Below, one piece after another: positions 1 to 9,841 of a stretch of 64,000 nt of DNA. The position numbers and the translations under genes were made by a program. Source of the stretch: CAZLMW01 sp964560875 (GTDB lineage Bacteria > Myxococcota_A > UBA9042); the NCBI GenBank assembly GCA_964560875.1, contig CAZLMW010000027.1, positions 12,432 to 76,431 of the forward strand, in the 5' to 3' direction. Position 1 is the stretch's first letter, and every line of letters starts with the position of its first letter. The notes beneath the pieces are model-generated. The model did not search any database and had not been told where the DNA came from. It saw only the letters and a program-made list of their open reading frames with translations.

Positions 1-3000
1 GGTTGTTGTCGTCGCACTTGCTGGCGGTGCCGGTCGCGCATTTGCCGGCCTTGCAGGCGTCGCCGACCGTGCACTTGCTGCCGTCGTCGCAACCCGCGCC
101 ATCAGCCAGTTTGGTGCCCTTGCAGCCGCCGTCGGCCTGGCACACGTCGCTCTTCGTGCAGCTGTTGTCGTCGTCGCACGGCCCGTTGCCGCCCCCCTTC
201 TTGTTGACGCACCCCTTGGCGACGTCGCACGAGTCCAACGTGCAACCCTTGTCGTCGTCGCAGTCCTCCGCGGTCTTGTCGAAACACTTGCCGGTGCACG
301 CGGTGTCGCCATATTCGCTCGTTCGCAGCACCCACGGGATCGATGCGCCTTTCGCGGCGGCCCCGCCGGCCATCGCCAACGACCCGTCCGACAAGAGCCC
401 GATCCCGCCCAACGTATCGGCCCCGACAGCGCCGAAATGGCGAGTCATCGTGACGATGCCCGACCGGTTGATATGCACCAAACGCCCTTGCGCATCGCCG
501 TTGTCGAGCCCCGTTGCGACGGCGTAGATCGCGTCTTCGTCGAGGCCGAATCGCAGCGGCTCACCCTGGACGACCTGGCCGATGTCAGCCGCCCATTTTT
601 CCTTGCCAGACAGCTCGACCCGCGCCACGAACCCTGTGGACTTGCCGCCCTTCTCGCTCACGACGGCGATCAGCATGTCGCTTTCGACGGGCGCGATGGC
701 CCACGGCTCGATGTCTTCGGTCTGCGCATCGCCGTACGCGCCCACGCCCGTCGTCGTGCCCGAGATGTTCGTTTGGACGATGACCGCCACGCGTTTCTTG
801 TTGAACTGCTGCGCCCGCCCGATCACGACGCGCTTTTGCAGGTCAAGGATGCGCACGTCGCGCAGGCGCACGTCGAGGTAACCGGATACCGGCACATTGG
901 CCGCCTTAATCGAGCTCAGGTCCTGCGAAAGCGTCCACAGCGTGCCGTTGTGGTTGCCGTCCTTGTTGACCCCGGAATGGCCCGCCGCGAGATAGAACTG
1001 CCCGTCGTGGACCACGGCATTGGCGACCGAGTAGCCGCCCAACTTGTGATTCTTGGCGGTGACCACCTTGCCCGAGCTGTCGAGCTTGAGGAACGCCGCG
1101 CCGCCGGTCTTCGCTGTGTGCCCGACGAGGAGCACGTTGCCGCCAGGCATCGAGGTGGCGCCGTTGCCGAGATCGTCGCCGCTGTCACCCGCTACGTGGA
1201 GCTTGCCGAGCTTGCCCGTGTGCTCGAGCAGGCGCGCGCACATCTGCAGCCCACTGGCGTCCGTGGACTTGCCGCATGTGCCCACGGCGATGACCCCGGC
1301 TGGCGCAACGACGAGCTGGTTGAAGCGGCCTGTCGTTGTTGCGTCGGCAGCCGTGAAGAAGCGCGGTTGGGTCGTCACAACACACTTTGCGAGCTTGCAT
1401 TGGTGCGATTTGCACGACTTGCCGTCCCCGCCGCAGAGACCCGCGTTCGGGTTGTTGCTGCACTTGTTGTTTTGAACGCATCGGTCGTCGGTGCACGTAT
1501 TCCCGTCGTTGCAGGCGCTGGGTGGATCGAACACCGAAAGGCATCCCTTGAGGCCGCACCTGTCGTCGGTGCACGCGTTGCCGTCGTTGCAGGCCGGCTT
1601 GACGATGTACGCGCACGCGCCGTTGACGCACTTGTCGTCGGTACACGTCAGACCGTCATCGCACGTGGAGCCGACGCCGCTGCAGACGCCCGCTTTGCAG
1701 GTTCCGGCCCCACCGCATCCGGGGCTCGCGCATTTTCCGCCTTCGTTGCTCGGCGTCTTCACGCAGCCCTTCTTGGTGTCGCACGCGACCGATGTGCAGA
1801 CGTTGCCGTCGGCGCACTTGGCGTTGTCGGCGGCGAAGACGCAGCCTTTTTTCGAGTCGCACTTGTCCACCGTGCACGGGATCTTGTCGTCGCATGAGAC
1901 CGCGGTGCCCTTGCATAGCAGCCCCTGGCATGTGGCCGCCTGCGTGCAGCTGTCCCCGTCATCGCAGGGCTTGCCTTTCTTCGCCGCGACGATGGTCTGC
2001 GCGCAGGTGCCTTCCTGGTAAAGACATGCCCACTTCGTGCAGCCGCCGCTGTCGTCGTCCTTGCACTTCACGATGGTCTTGGGGTCGACCTTGCAGGCGG
2101 GCGGGTTGGCCTTGAGGTCGCAGATCAGCGAACCGTTGCACTTGTTGCCGTCCTCTTCGCTGGCGCAGTCCTTGGTGCTCTTGCAGCCGACGCAGACGTT
2201 GGGGCCTTCGCATTTGCCCGCCGCGCAAAAGGCCTTGGGACGACAACCGCCCGGTGTTCCGCAGTCGGTGTTGTCCGCCGCGGGGCCGACGGCGCATTTG
2301 CCGGTCTTCGGGTCGCATTGGTTACGTGTGCACGCAGTGTCCTTGGATGTCGGGCAGCTGATCACCGTCGCGGCGTTGACCTTGCAGCGCCACTGCGCGT
2401 TGTTCTTCGATGACTTGTCGCAGTAGAGGGTTCCGTTGCACGGGTCGCCGTCGTCTTTCTTGCTGCAATCGGCGTCGACCTGGCACTCGCACGTGTTGGC
2501 CCCGGACACGCAGCTGCCCGCGACGCATGTGTCATTTGGCGTGCAGGAGTTGCCGTCGTCGCAGGCGGTCAGTTCCTTGATCGGCACCTTCGAGCATTTG
2601 CCGGTCTTCTGTTGGCAAACCTCCGCGCTGCACTGCGTGTTGTCGACCGTCTTGCAGTGAACCTTGGACGCGGGGTTGAGCTCACAGGTGTTGCCATTGG
2701 GATGCGTGCGGCAAAACAGCGTGCCGTTGCACAGGTCGCCGTCGTCTTTGTCCTTGCAGTCGGCGTCGGTCTGGCAGATGCACGTGTTGATGCCGCCCTT
2801 GCACTTGCCTTTGGTGCAGCTGTCGCTCTTCGTGCAGGGATTACCGTCGAAACAGACCGTGCCTTCCTTGACCGGCGCCGCCACGCACTTGCCCTTCGCC
2901 TTGATGCACGACGTGGCCAGGCACGCGGTGTCCGAGGCGGTCTTGCACTTGATGATGGTGGCCGGGTTGACCTCGCACTGGTTGGTCGTCTTGTCGCAAA

Positions 3001-4139
3001 ACATCGTCCCGTTACACAGATCGCCGTCGTCTTTGTCCGCGCAATCGCTGTGTTTTTGGCAGGAACACACGGACTTGCCCCCGATGCACGAGCCGGCCTG
3101 GCAGGTCTCGCCGCTGCTGCACTTGTCGCCGTCGTCGCAACCCTTGTCCTGGTTGACGGCGGTCACCGCGCACGCAGCCGCGACCGGATCGCAGAGGTTT
3201 TTGAGGCAGTCGGTGTCCTTGCCGCTGTTGCACTTGACCACCGAAGCCGCGTTGACCTTGCACGTCCACGGCACCTTGGTCGTGTCGCAGAACTGCACGC
3301 CGCTGCACGGGTTGCCGTCGTCTTTGCACGGCTTGTCATGCAGGTTGCAGGCACAAACATCGGTCCCCGCGCAGGTGCCACCGCTGCACTTCTCCTCTTT
3401 CGTGCAGGGCTTGTTGTCGTCGCATGCCGTGCCGTCGGCTTTGCTCTTGAGCGCGCACTTGCCGGTTGCCTTGTCACACGTGTTCACCTGGCAGGGCGCG
3501 TCCAGACCGCTGCTGCACGTTACCTTCGAGCCAGGCACGAGGCGGCACGTGTTCTTGGCCGCCGCCAGGTCGCAGTAGTACTTGCCGTTGCACGGGTTGC
3601 CGCCGTCTTTGCCCGCGCAGTCCGCCGATGTCTTGCATTCGCAGGTCGCGGCCCCGGTGCATGCGCCCGCCTTGCAGGCATCGTCCTTGGTGCACACATC
3701 CCCGTCGTCACACGCCGTTCCGTCCTTCGCGTCGGCGCACTGGGCATCCACGCATTGGGCTTTTCCGGGCGCGGGAGCGCATAGTTGCAGCCCCCCGATG
3801 CACGCCCGGGCTCCCTTGCAGCGCGTCACGATCTTGCCGGTCAGATCGCGGTGATCGATCCAACAAACCGACGTGTCTGCACATGGCGCCGCGCACACAT
3901 CGCCGGCTGCGGTCGTGACGCACAGGCCGTCGTCGCAGCCGCCGTCCTTGCAGTCGCATCCGATCGCGCCGGCGCAGCCCGCTGAATCGACGGCCCCGAC
4001 GTCCGCCGACACATCCACGATGGCGTCTGGGTCCTTATCCGAAGCGACGTCGTCCTTCGCGCCACAACCTGCTGCGCCGAGGCTCATGGCCGCGAGCCAG
4101 CAAACCACCAACGCGCGCTCAAAGAAGTATTCCTGCATG
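1..4139 (-). CDS. Giant Cys-rich repeat lipoprotein, 3' end beyond the left edge
   Basis: The frame is open on the minus strand from ATG 4139 to the window edge, giving at least 1,379 codons. The start MQEYFFERALVVCW leads to a lipobox (SLGAAGC), so an exported lipoprotein is predicted. A short Asp-rich stretch follows. Then come repeated modules with motifs such as CDDGDVCTKDDAC, CNGTLYCD and CxC...DC spaced by Cys-Gly-Lys-Cys turns, each about 75-90 residues and rich in paired cysteines. At about positions 1400-330 the Cys content drops and a Gly-rich segment reads like beta-propeller blades (FGAVGADTLGGIGLLSDGSL). CDDG modules then resume toward the edge. The architecture closely matches the gene at 60072-64000, so the two are paralogues. 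No catalytic motif is seen; a surface or adhesive role is a guess. Calling the strand is safe: the antisense frames lack any such periodicity. Confidence 0.88.
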
Positions 4140-4290
4140 CCCGGATTCTACCGTTCACACGGCCGCCCGACCACTTTGTCGAGCGCGGCTCTTGCGGGCT
4201 TTCGGCCACGCGGTGGGGGCTATTCCTCGTTGATCGGTCGGCCTCGTCGCGTTATCGTCACGTCACCCAAAAACCCAAGAGGAGGCGCTT

Positions 4291-4740
4291 GTGGAGACCC
4301 CCATTCGGGAACTCTTGCGCGGTGATCCCCCCGTGCCTGTCGCACCTGGTGCGCCCGTTGCAGAAGCCGTCGCGCTGATGCGCGAGCGAGGCTGGACGTC
4401 CATCGTGGTATCCGACCGCGACGATGTCGTCGGTATTTTCACTGAGAAGGACTACCTGTCCCGGGTCTGCGGGCAGAACCTGTCGCTGACCGACACGCGC
4501 ATGGTGGACGTCATGACGCCGGCGCCCGAGGCGTTGTCGCCGCACGACGATGTCGCCTACGCGGTCAACCTGATGGCGACGGGCAGTCTGCGTTCGATCC
4601 CGATCGTCAACGACACCGGCGGCTTGATGGCGGTGCTGACCGCCGCGGACGTCATGAGGCACCTCGACGACGTGTTTCACGATAAGGAAGCGGCACCGGA
4701 CTCCGTCGACCAATGGCGCGACATCGGCGGCGACGGCTGA
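4291..4740 (+). CDS. CBS-domain pair protein
   Basis: The 149-residue protein consists almost wholly of two CBS motifs. The first holds AEAVALMRERGWTSIVVSDR and ends in VGIFTEKDYLSRV; the second holds DDVAYAVNLMATGSLRSIPI and ends in LMAVLTAADVMRHL. CBS pairs (Bateman modules) bind adenine nucleotides or related ligands and usually act as regulatory sensors. No other domain is attached, so the partner is unknown. The start is a GTG with a good ribosome-binding site, AAGAGGAGG, six bases upstream. A second CBS-pair gene follows after 60 bases on the same strand, so the two are probably co-transcribed and may form a hetero-oligomer (inference). Confidence 0.9.
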   Translation: METPIRELLRGDPPVPVAPGAPVAEAVALMRERGWTSIVVSDRDDVVGIFTEKDYLSRVCGQNLSLTDTRMVDVMTPAPEALSPHDDVAYAVNLMATGSLRSIPIVNDTGGLMAVLTAADVMRHLDDVFHDKEAAPDSVDQWRDIGGDG

Positions 4741-4800
4741 CCGATGCCATCCTGGCTGGACGACTCCAACGAACCATCCCACCTGGGAACGAGGATCACG

Positions 4801-5289
4801 ATGACGCATCGATTCACCTCCGCCATCGAACGCGCGACCGCCGCGACCATCGCCAACGTGCCGACCTGCAAGCCCTTGATGGTCGCCGCCCACGGCACGC
4901 TCGCCGACGCGGTCGAGGCGCTCAATGCAACCGGCCGCGGCGCATGTGTCGTGGTCGATGAAGACAGCCGCGCCGTAGGCATGTTCACCGAACGCGACGT
5001 GCTGCGCCTCATCGATTCGGGCACCAACGACTGGCAGCAGCGCTCCGTCGCCATCGCCATGTCACCCACCAACGTCAGGCTCACGTCAGATATGACGGTC
5101 GGTGCCGCCCTTGGCCGTATGAACGAAGGCCCGTTCCGACGCTTACCCATCGTGGACGCCGACGGGACACCGCGCGGAATCGTGTCGGTCTGGGATCTGA
5201 TGAGCTACGTGGCCGAGCACTTCCCGCAGCGCTTCTTCAACCTGCCGCCGCGTCCCGACCTCGAGATGCGCAACCTGTGGGGCGGCTGA
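4801..5289 (+). CDS. CBS-domain pair protein
   Basis: This is a second stand-alone CBS pair of 162 residues. Motifs are LADAVEALNATGRGACVVVD...GMFTERDVLRLI and MTVGAALGRMNEGPFRRLPI...RGIVSVWDLMSYV. The FTERDVLR signature is typical of the CBS domains of small stand-alone Bateman proteins. I chose ATG 4801 because GAGG lies six bases upstream; an upstream in-frame ATG at 4744 (adding MPSWLDDSNEPSHLGTRIT) has no convincing ribosome-binding site. The gene follows the CBS gene at 4291-4740 and is likely in the same operon. The C-terminus ends in an aromatic/proline stretch (FFNLPPRPDLEMRNLWGG) outside the CBS fold. Confidence 0.88.
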   Translation: MTHRFTSAIERATAATIANVPTCKPLMVAAHGTLADAVEALNATGRGACVVVDEDSRAVGMFTERDVLRLIDSGTNDWQQRSVAIAMSPTNVRLTSDMTVGAALGRMNEGPFRRLPIVDADGTPRGIVSVWDLMSYVAEHFPQRFFNLPPRPDLEMRNLWGG

Positions 5290-5313
5290 GTCCGATCTCA
5301 GGGGGCCTTGTCG

Positions 5314-5934
5314 CTACGACGGCGAAGCGATCCGACGCACTACGTCGTGCAACGCCTCGATGCAGGCGTCGACTTCCTCGTTATCCATGTCGGCGACGCG
5401 CTCTTCGAAGAACTGATCGGCCGCTTCGGCGACGCCCACTACGATCGCGATGAGCAGGTCGATCGGAAGGTCCTCTCGGACGGCGCCGACCGCCTGCCCC
5501 AGCAGCACGATCTCGGTCGCGGCTTCGGTGGCTGGACCGGTAAAATCGCGCCACGCGTCGCCCAGCTCTCCCGCCGTGTGCGCGCGAATGGCCGTCCGCA
5601 GCATCATCAGGCCGCGTTCATTCTCACGGAGACTGGACCAGGCTCGCGCGATCATCCCGGTCACGGCGCTCCAGAAGCCGTCGATATTGCCAACGGGGCC
5701 CGGCTTGCCGATCGCCAGGCCGACAGGACGCAGGGCGGCGACCGCAGCGGCCGTGAAGAGGTCTTCCTTGTCGTCAAACCAGTAGTACAGCGCGCCCTTG
5801 CTGATCTGCGCGTCAGCGATGATGCGCGCGAGCGATGCGCCGTCGAACCCCTGGTGAGCGAACTCCGCGATAGCGGCGTCGAGGATCAACTCCCGCTTCG
5901 CTGGATCGAGGCGATGAAAGCGCGGTCGTGGCAC
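5314..5934 (-). CDS. TetR/AcrR family transcriptional regulator
   Basis: The 206-residue protein begins with a TetR-type helix-turn-helix: RELILDAAIAEFAHQGFDGA, then ISKGALYYWFDDKEDLF at about residues 45-60. This is the canonical DNA-binding signature. The remaining residues form a helical ligand-binding domain whose effector cannot be read from sequence. The gene ends close to the convergent CBS gene. The BioY-like permease gene lies upstream on the same strand with a gap of about 90 bases, so the regulator could be co-transcribed with it, but no operator is evident. Confidence 0.9.
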   Translation of the reverse strand: MPRPRFHRLDPAKRELILDAAIAEFAHQGFDGASLARIIADAQISKGALYYWFDDKEDLFTAAAVAALRPVGLAIGKPGPVGNIDGFWSAVTGMIARAWSSLRENERGLMMLRTAIRAHTAGELGDAWRDFTGPATEAATEIVLLGQAVGAVREDLPIDLLIAIVVGVAEAADQFFEERVADMDNEEVDACIEALHDVVRRIASPS

Positions 5935-6023
5935 GGCGAGCTCGGCGTCAGGGCAGGGCGATGGGCGATTCCGGCGCGTCGGCCGGGTTCAAGACGATGG
6001 TGTCATGTTCGGCGCGCGGCTGG

Positions 6024-6539
6024 CTACGATACGGAGCGCGAGGCGCGCAGGCGACGTGATGCCCAGACGACCAGCCCCGCGACGGCCGACTTGACGAGCA
6101 TTCCCGCGATGAACGGTTCAGCTCCGCGTGACCACGCAAGCGCCGGGCTCGTTTTCCACGCCAGCCAGCCGCCGCCGAGCGCGACGATGGCGACGTGCGC
6201 GACGATCATGAGGCCGATCCAGCGCGCCGGTGACCTCGGCCCGGGTCGACCCGCGATCCACGCCGCCGGCACGAACCCGATCAGGTAGCCGGCCGTGGCC
6301 CCAGTGAGCGCTCCGGTTCCCGAACCCCCGCGTGCGAAAACGGGCGCGCCGAGCCCTCCAACAAGCAGGTAAAGAAGCATCGCGACAGGCCCCAAACGGG
6401 CACCGAGCAACCCTCCGGCCGCAACGACAGCGAGCGACTGCAAGGTCATCGGAACGGGCACCATCGGCACATCGATCTGCGCGCCAAGCGCAACAGCCGC
6501 GGCGCCAACCAGCACACCAATCGCGTCGCGCATCCGCAT
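6024..6539 (-). CDS. bioY: BioY-family biotin transporter S-component
   Basis: The protein is a small, strongly hydrophobic membrane protein with about five or six predicted helices. It carries the BioY hallmark VPMTLQSLAVVAAGGLLGARLG near the N-terminus, followed by LLYLLVGGLGAPVFARGGSG and a TGATAGYLIGF block. BioY is the substrate-binding S-component of ECF biotin transporters and can act alone or with an EcfAT energising module; no ECF ATPase is present in the window. The start at 6539 (MRMRDAIG) matches family N-termini; an in-frame ATG at 6584 would add 15 polar residues. The gene diverges from the lipoprotein gene at 6630. Confidence in the family is high, in the biotin substrate moderate. 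Confidence 0.85.
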   Translation of the reverse strand: MRMRDAIGVLVGAAAVALGAQIDVPMVPVPMTLQSLAVVAAGGLLGARLGPVAMLLYLLVGGLGAPVFARGGSGTGALTGATAGYLIGFVPAAWIAGRPGPRSPARWIGLMIVAHVAIVALGGGWLAWKTSPALAWSRGAEPFIAGMLVKSAVAGLVVWASRRLRASRSVS

Positions 6540-6629
6540 CGTGGGTCCATCCCATCCGGCACAGGTCGCCCCTACCGGGTTCATTCATTGCGGCCTTGGG
6601 AATGACCGTCTCTCTGGTAACCTCCCCGC

Positions 6630-7544
6630 ATGTTCGGCCGACACACCCGCCATTGCCAATCCCTGCTTCGCTTCGCGGCCGTCGTCTGCGTCTTCACGCT
6701 GGGCGCCTGCGCTTCGGCCGACGACGACCCTGCAGCCATCGATGAGGCCGCCGTGGACGAGGTCGCCGAGACGCCGCCGCCGATGCTCATCATCCTCAAG
6801 ACCCTCGGGTTCACGAAGGTCCTCGGCGACGGCAAGGCCGAAGGTTTCAACCTCGACAAGCGGATCAGCAGCACCCACGACAAGCAGACCTGCAAACAGA
6901 AAGACCTCGTCGCACCCGATGGCACCAAGGGCATCGACAACCAGTTCGCCAAGCTCGTGCCGCTGCTCGAACAGACGCAGATCGGCGCCATTCATGGCCT
7001 GGTTCAAAACGCCATCGAAGACGGCGGGCTGTTGATCCTGCTGCAGCTCGAGGGGCTCGACAGCCAACAAGACGACGACACGGTCATGCTCCGCATCCGC
7101 CTCGGTCGCGGCAAACCTCTGCTCGGTACCGACGGGCTCGTGCTCTCCGGCCAAACCTTCGAGCTGCATCCGGAGTCCCCCGAGATCGCGGTGCCTGCGG
7201 CGGTCAAGGGCGGCGTTTTGCGCGGCGGCCCGTTCAAGATCCGGCTGCCGATCATCATCTTCGACGTGCTCTACGAGCTCACCGTGCACGACGCGTTGAT
7301 CCGCTTTGAGTTCGATGGCGACGGCGGCGTCAAGAGCGGCCTCATGGGCGGCGGCGTGCCGATCACCGACATCATGACCATCGCCTACACCGCAGCGAAC
7401 AATGGCGGCGGCATCATCGAGGCGATCGAGCCTGTCGTAACCGGCATGGGTGACCTGAACCCGGACGCGGACGGCAAGTGTCGGCGCCTGTCCGCCACGC
7501 TCGATTTTTCGGGCGTCTCCGCGTTCCTCTTTGACCAGGAATAG
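6630..7544 (+). CDS. Lipoprotein of unknown function
   Basis: The 304-residue product starts with a signal peptide (RFAAVVCVFTLGAC) whose lipobox cysteine is followed by an acidic spacer, so it should be an exported lipoprotein. The rest has no family that I recognise. Visible traits are a segment with IRLPIIIFDVLYELTVHDAL and FEFDGDGGVKSGLMGGGVPI, which suggests alternating strands as in a beta-sandwich. Few cysteines remain in the mature part, unlike the giant neighbours. The gene stands alone between a divergent BioY gene and the convergent pyrophosphorylase operon. Confidence 0.82.
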   Translation: MFGRHTRHCQSLLRFAAVVCVFTLGACASADDDPAAIDEAAVDEVAETPPPMLIILKTLGFTKVLGDGKAEGFNLDKRISSTHDKQTCKQKDLVAPDGTKGIDNQFAKLVPLLEQTQIGAIHGLVQNAIEDGGLLILLQLEGLDSQQDDDTVMLRIRLGRGKPLLGTDGLVLSGQTFELHPESPEIAVPAAVKGGVLRGGPFKIRLPIIIFDVLYELTVHDALIRFEFDGDGGVKSGLMGGGVPITDIMTIAYTAANNGGGIIEAIEPVVTGMGDLNPDADGKCRRLSATLDFSGVSAFLFDQE

Positions 7545-7582
7545 CGAGCCGATTCAGCAGCCGTTGGCCGATCGACGCGACG

Positions 7583-7607
7583 AAAAAACGAGGGGATCCT
7601 TCCTCGT
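7583..7607 (-). terminator. Rho-independent terminator of the 12.3-7.6 kb operon
   Basis: Read on the minus strand, ACGAGG and CCTCGT form a six-base-pair stem around an eight-base loop, followed directly by six T residues. It overlaps the stop codon of the pyrophosphorylase gene and is well placed to end the three-gene minus-strand operon. The plus strand has no T-run after the stem, so it is probably one-directional. Confidence 0.65.
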
Positions 7608-8836
7608 CAGACCCCAACGGTTGCTCGTTTCAGAGCGGCGCGGGCTGTGGCAGGGCTGTCGGTTCCTGTGGCGTTCTTGACCGGGGAAAACTCGTTCTCG
7701 CGGCGCACGGCGAGCCCGGCGCTTGCGTCCGTGAAGAGCAGCAGGTCGAAGATGAAGCGCTCGCACTTGTAGCCGTCGACCACCGCTTCACCATCGGCCG
7801 TCCACGACTTCAGCGGCTTCTTGCTGCGGTGCAGGGGCAGGGTCAGGCCGAACGCGACGAGCTCCTGGAGGTAACCTACGCGCCAGATGTGCATCGCGGT
7901 GTTGCCCCACCCGAAGAGCAACGAGCCGTCGTCCCGTGTGCGGCGAACATCTTCGGCCGAGAGTTCGGTGTATTCGACGATGCGGTCGCGCTCATTGCCG
8001 TCGGCGTCGACCGCGCGCACAAGATGCCCGACGCGTTCGTCCGGATCCCGCTTGGGCAAGACTTTGGTGACGGCGTCGAGTCCATCTTCGGCGGCCAGGC
8101 CGATGGCAAAGGTGTCGTCGGCGCGCGCGAGGACGTTGTCGACCTGCAGGTACAGGATGTATTGCACACCATCGGCGTCGAGCTCAGCGAGCAAACCGCT
8201 GTCGACGAGCGCCGTGAAGCAGCCGCCATGACCGTCGGGGTTTTCGAGCAGGCGGTCGGGCGCAGCTAGCAAGGCGTGACCGTCGATGGTCAAACTCGGC
8301 ACCGTTCCTTGCGAGAAGAAGCGCACCTGATCGTCGGCGAGCCCGAAGTTGTCGTGTTGCGCGAAAAACGCGCGGGTTGGCGCGTCGGTATGCGGGCTGG
8401 TCATGATCAGCAGCGGGATCGCGACGCCGTATCGCTTCGAGGCCGCCGCGACCTGCTGTGCGTGCAGCTCGTAGATGCTTGTGCCAGCCGCCTCGTCGAT
8501 CACGAAACAGCCCTTCGGTCCGTCGAAGCCAAGGCGCGTGCCCTGTCCGCCGGCCACCACCAGCACAGCCACCTGTCCAGCGCGATAGCAGCCCTCGCCG
8601 ACGGCACAGAGGCTTTGCTGCCGTCGCGCTCGCTCATCGTCGCCGACAACGCGGGCTTCGAGCAGCGAGGATGGGGCGGCGGGATCTTCGTACGCGGCGA
8701 GTTCAGCCCAATCGACCTTTGCCATGGCGGCGCCGAGCCGTTGGGCGGCCTCGGGATCGTCGACCGCGAGGCGCTGCAGGTGTTGGACGATGTGGCCCTG
8801 GTCGAGATGGCTCGCGTCGGCGGGAGAGTTGCCCAT
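7607..8836 (-). CDS. UDP-N-acetylglucosamine/UDP-sugar pyrophosphorylase, eukaryotic UAP1 type
   Basis: The 409-residue protein belongs to the UDPGP/UAP1 family, which couples UTP to a sugar 1-phosphate. Key motifs are in order: the nucleotide-binding loop GGQGTRLGFDGPKGCF, the uridine-binding NPDGHGGCF, the metal/sugar site YLQVDNVL, KCERFIFD and the C-terminal NATGTDSPATAR. These match eukaryotic-type UAP1/AGX enzymes more than the bacterial GlmU or GalU families. The gene lies 18 bases after the cytochrome gene and is the last cistron of the operon. Substrate (GlcNAc-1-P, GalNAc-1-P or Glc-1-P) cannot be fixed from sequence. Confidence 0.88.
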   Translation of the reverse strand: MGNSPADASHLDQGHIVQHLQRLAVDDPEAAQRLGAAMAKVDWAELAAYEDPAAPSSLLEARVVGDDERARRQQSLCAVGEGCYRAGQVAVLVVAGGQGTRLGFDGPKGCFVIDEAAGTSIYELHAQQVAAASKRYGVAIPLLIMTSPHTDAPTRAFFAQHDNFGLADDQVRFFSQGTVPSLTIDGHALLAAPDRLLENPDGHGGCFTALVDSGLLAELDADGVQYILYLQVDNVLARADDTFAIGLAAEDGLDAVTKVLPKRDPDERVGHLVRAVDADGNERDRIVEYTELSAEDVRRTRDDGSLLFGWGNTAMHIWRVGYLQELVAFGLTLPLHRSKKPLKSWTADGEAVVDGYKCERFIFDLLLFTDASAGLAVRRENEFSPVKNATGTDSPATARAALKRATVGV

Positions 8837-8854
8837 GGTCGAAGTCTCCCCTCG

Positions 8855-9787
8855 CTATTTCAGGTAAGCAGCGCAGCGCGGGTCGCCATCGGGGACGTCC
8901 GCATCGGGGCTCGCCGGCGGAAAACGCGTGCGGTCGCAGAGAGCGGCGAGGATGTCGAGGATGAACTTGCTGGCGTCTTTGCGTGACAGACCGCCGGGAA
9001 CCTGGCCCTTCATCTTCGAGCCGGGGTGGCCCGCGAGCACCTTGAACCAGCCCTCGTAGGCCTTCGCGCGCATCAATGAGCCGAGGCTGTACTTGCGGTG
9101 GAGCTTGAACCTGTCGCCCTTGTCGCCGTGGCACTTCGCGCATCGTTGGGCGTAGTGCTTGACCCCGGTCGCCGCGTCGCCGCCTTCGACCAGCACGTAG
9201 TTGCCAGCGCCTTTGCTGAGTGACCAGATGTCGTCCGAGCGCGGGATGGTGCCGTCTCGCATCGCAGCGATGAAGCCGACCGCGGCGTCGAGCTGGGCGT
9301 CGGACATGAGGTCGCCGTACGCGGGCAGGGCGTCGTCGCCTTTCTTCAGCCACGCCTTGAGCTGCGCCGCCGAACGCGTGTCTTTGAGCAGGTTGTGGGC
9401 GCGCGCATAGGATTTATTCTTGTAGTCGGCGCCGTAGATGCCCTCGGTGCCCTTCAGATCCCAGCCGAAATAGCTCTTGAGCCGAAAAGCGTGCCCCGCG
9501 TCGTTGGTGAGCACGATCCCCTTGCCGTCGCGCGCCGTGCCGTCTTTGCTGGGCCCGCCGCTGCCATCGGCTTTGCCCGGCGTCTTCTTGCTGTCGGGGC
9601 TGAAGTCCCGGGCGCCGCGCACCTTGTAGAAGCGGTCGAACACCCGGCCGCCATAGCCACCGTCGGCGAGCAAGCTGGGGGCGCTTTTGTCGGATCCGGC
9701 CGTCTTGGCGGGTGAACATCCAGCCGCGAGGACAAGGGCGACGAGGCCGGCGAGTGCAACGGCGACGTGCAAGAAGGAGGAGCGCAT
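8855..9787 (-). CDS. c-type cytochrome lipoprotein
   Basis: The 310-residue protein has a lipoprotein signal peptide (ALVLAAGC) and a single haem-binding CAKCH motif at about residue 217, in the context AQRCAKCHGDKGDRF. A region of about 60 residues before it (LKAWLKKGDDALPAYGDLMSDAQLDAAVGFIAAM) also looks like the C-terminal half of a cytochrome c fold that lacks its CxxCH. The role is periplasmic electron transfer; the partner is unknown. The gene sits 54 bases after the VKOR-DsbA-SUMF1-TlpA fusion gene and 18 bases before the pyrophosphorylase gene. The link to the TlpA-like thioredoxin upstream may concern cytochrome maturation (inference). Confidence 0.87.
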   Translation of the reverse strand: MRSSFLHVAVALAGLVALVLAAGCSPAKTAGSDKSAPSLLADGGYGGRVFDRFYKVRGARDFSPDSKKTPGKADGSGGPSKDGTARDGKGIVLTNDAGHAFRLKSYFGWDLKGTEGIYGADYKNKSYARAHNLLKDTRSAAQLKAWLKKGDDALPAYGDLMSDAQLDAAVGFIAAMRDGTIPRSDDIWSLSKGAGNYVLVEGGDAATGVKHYAQRCAKCHGDKGDRFKLHRKYSLGSLMRAKAYEGWFKVLAGHPGSKMKGQVPGGLSRKDASKFILDILAALCDRTRFPPASPDADVPDGDPRCAAYLK

Positions 9788-9841
9788 GTGGTGAACCTTG
9801 AGAGTTGCGGACGGGGCAGGCGTGCCCTTTGGGTCGAACGG

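Noticed and set aside
437..1897. Plus-strand open frame of 486 codons rich in Arg/Ala/Val
   Set aside because: It is the antisense of the Cys-rich lipoprotein; GC-rich genes keep antisense frames open.
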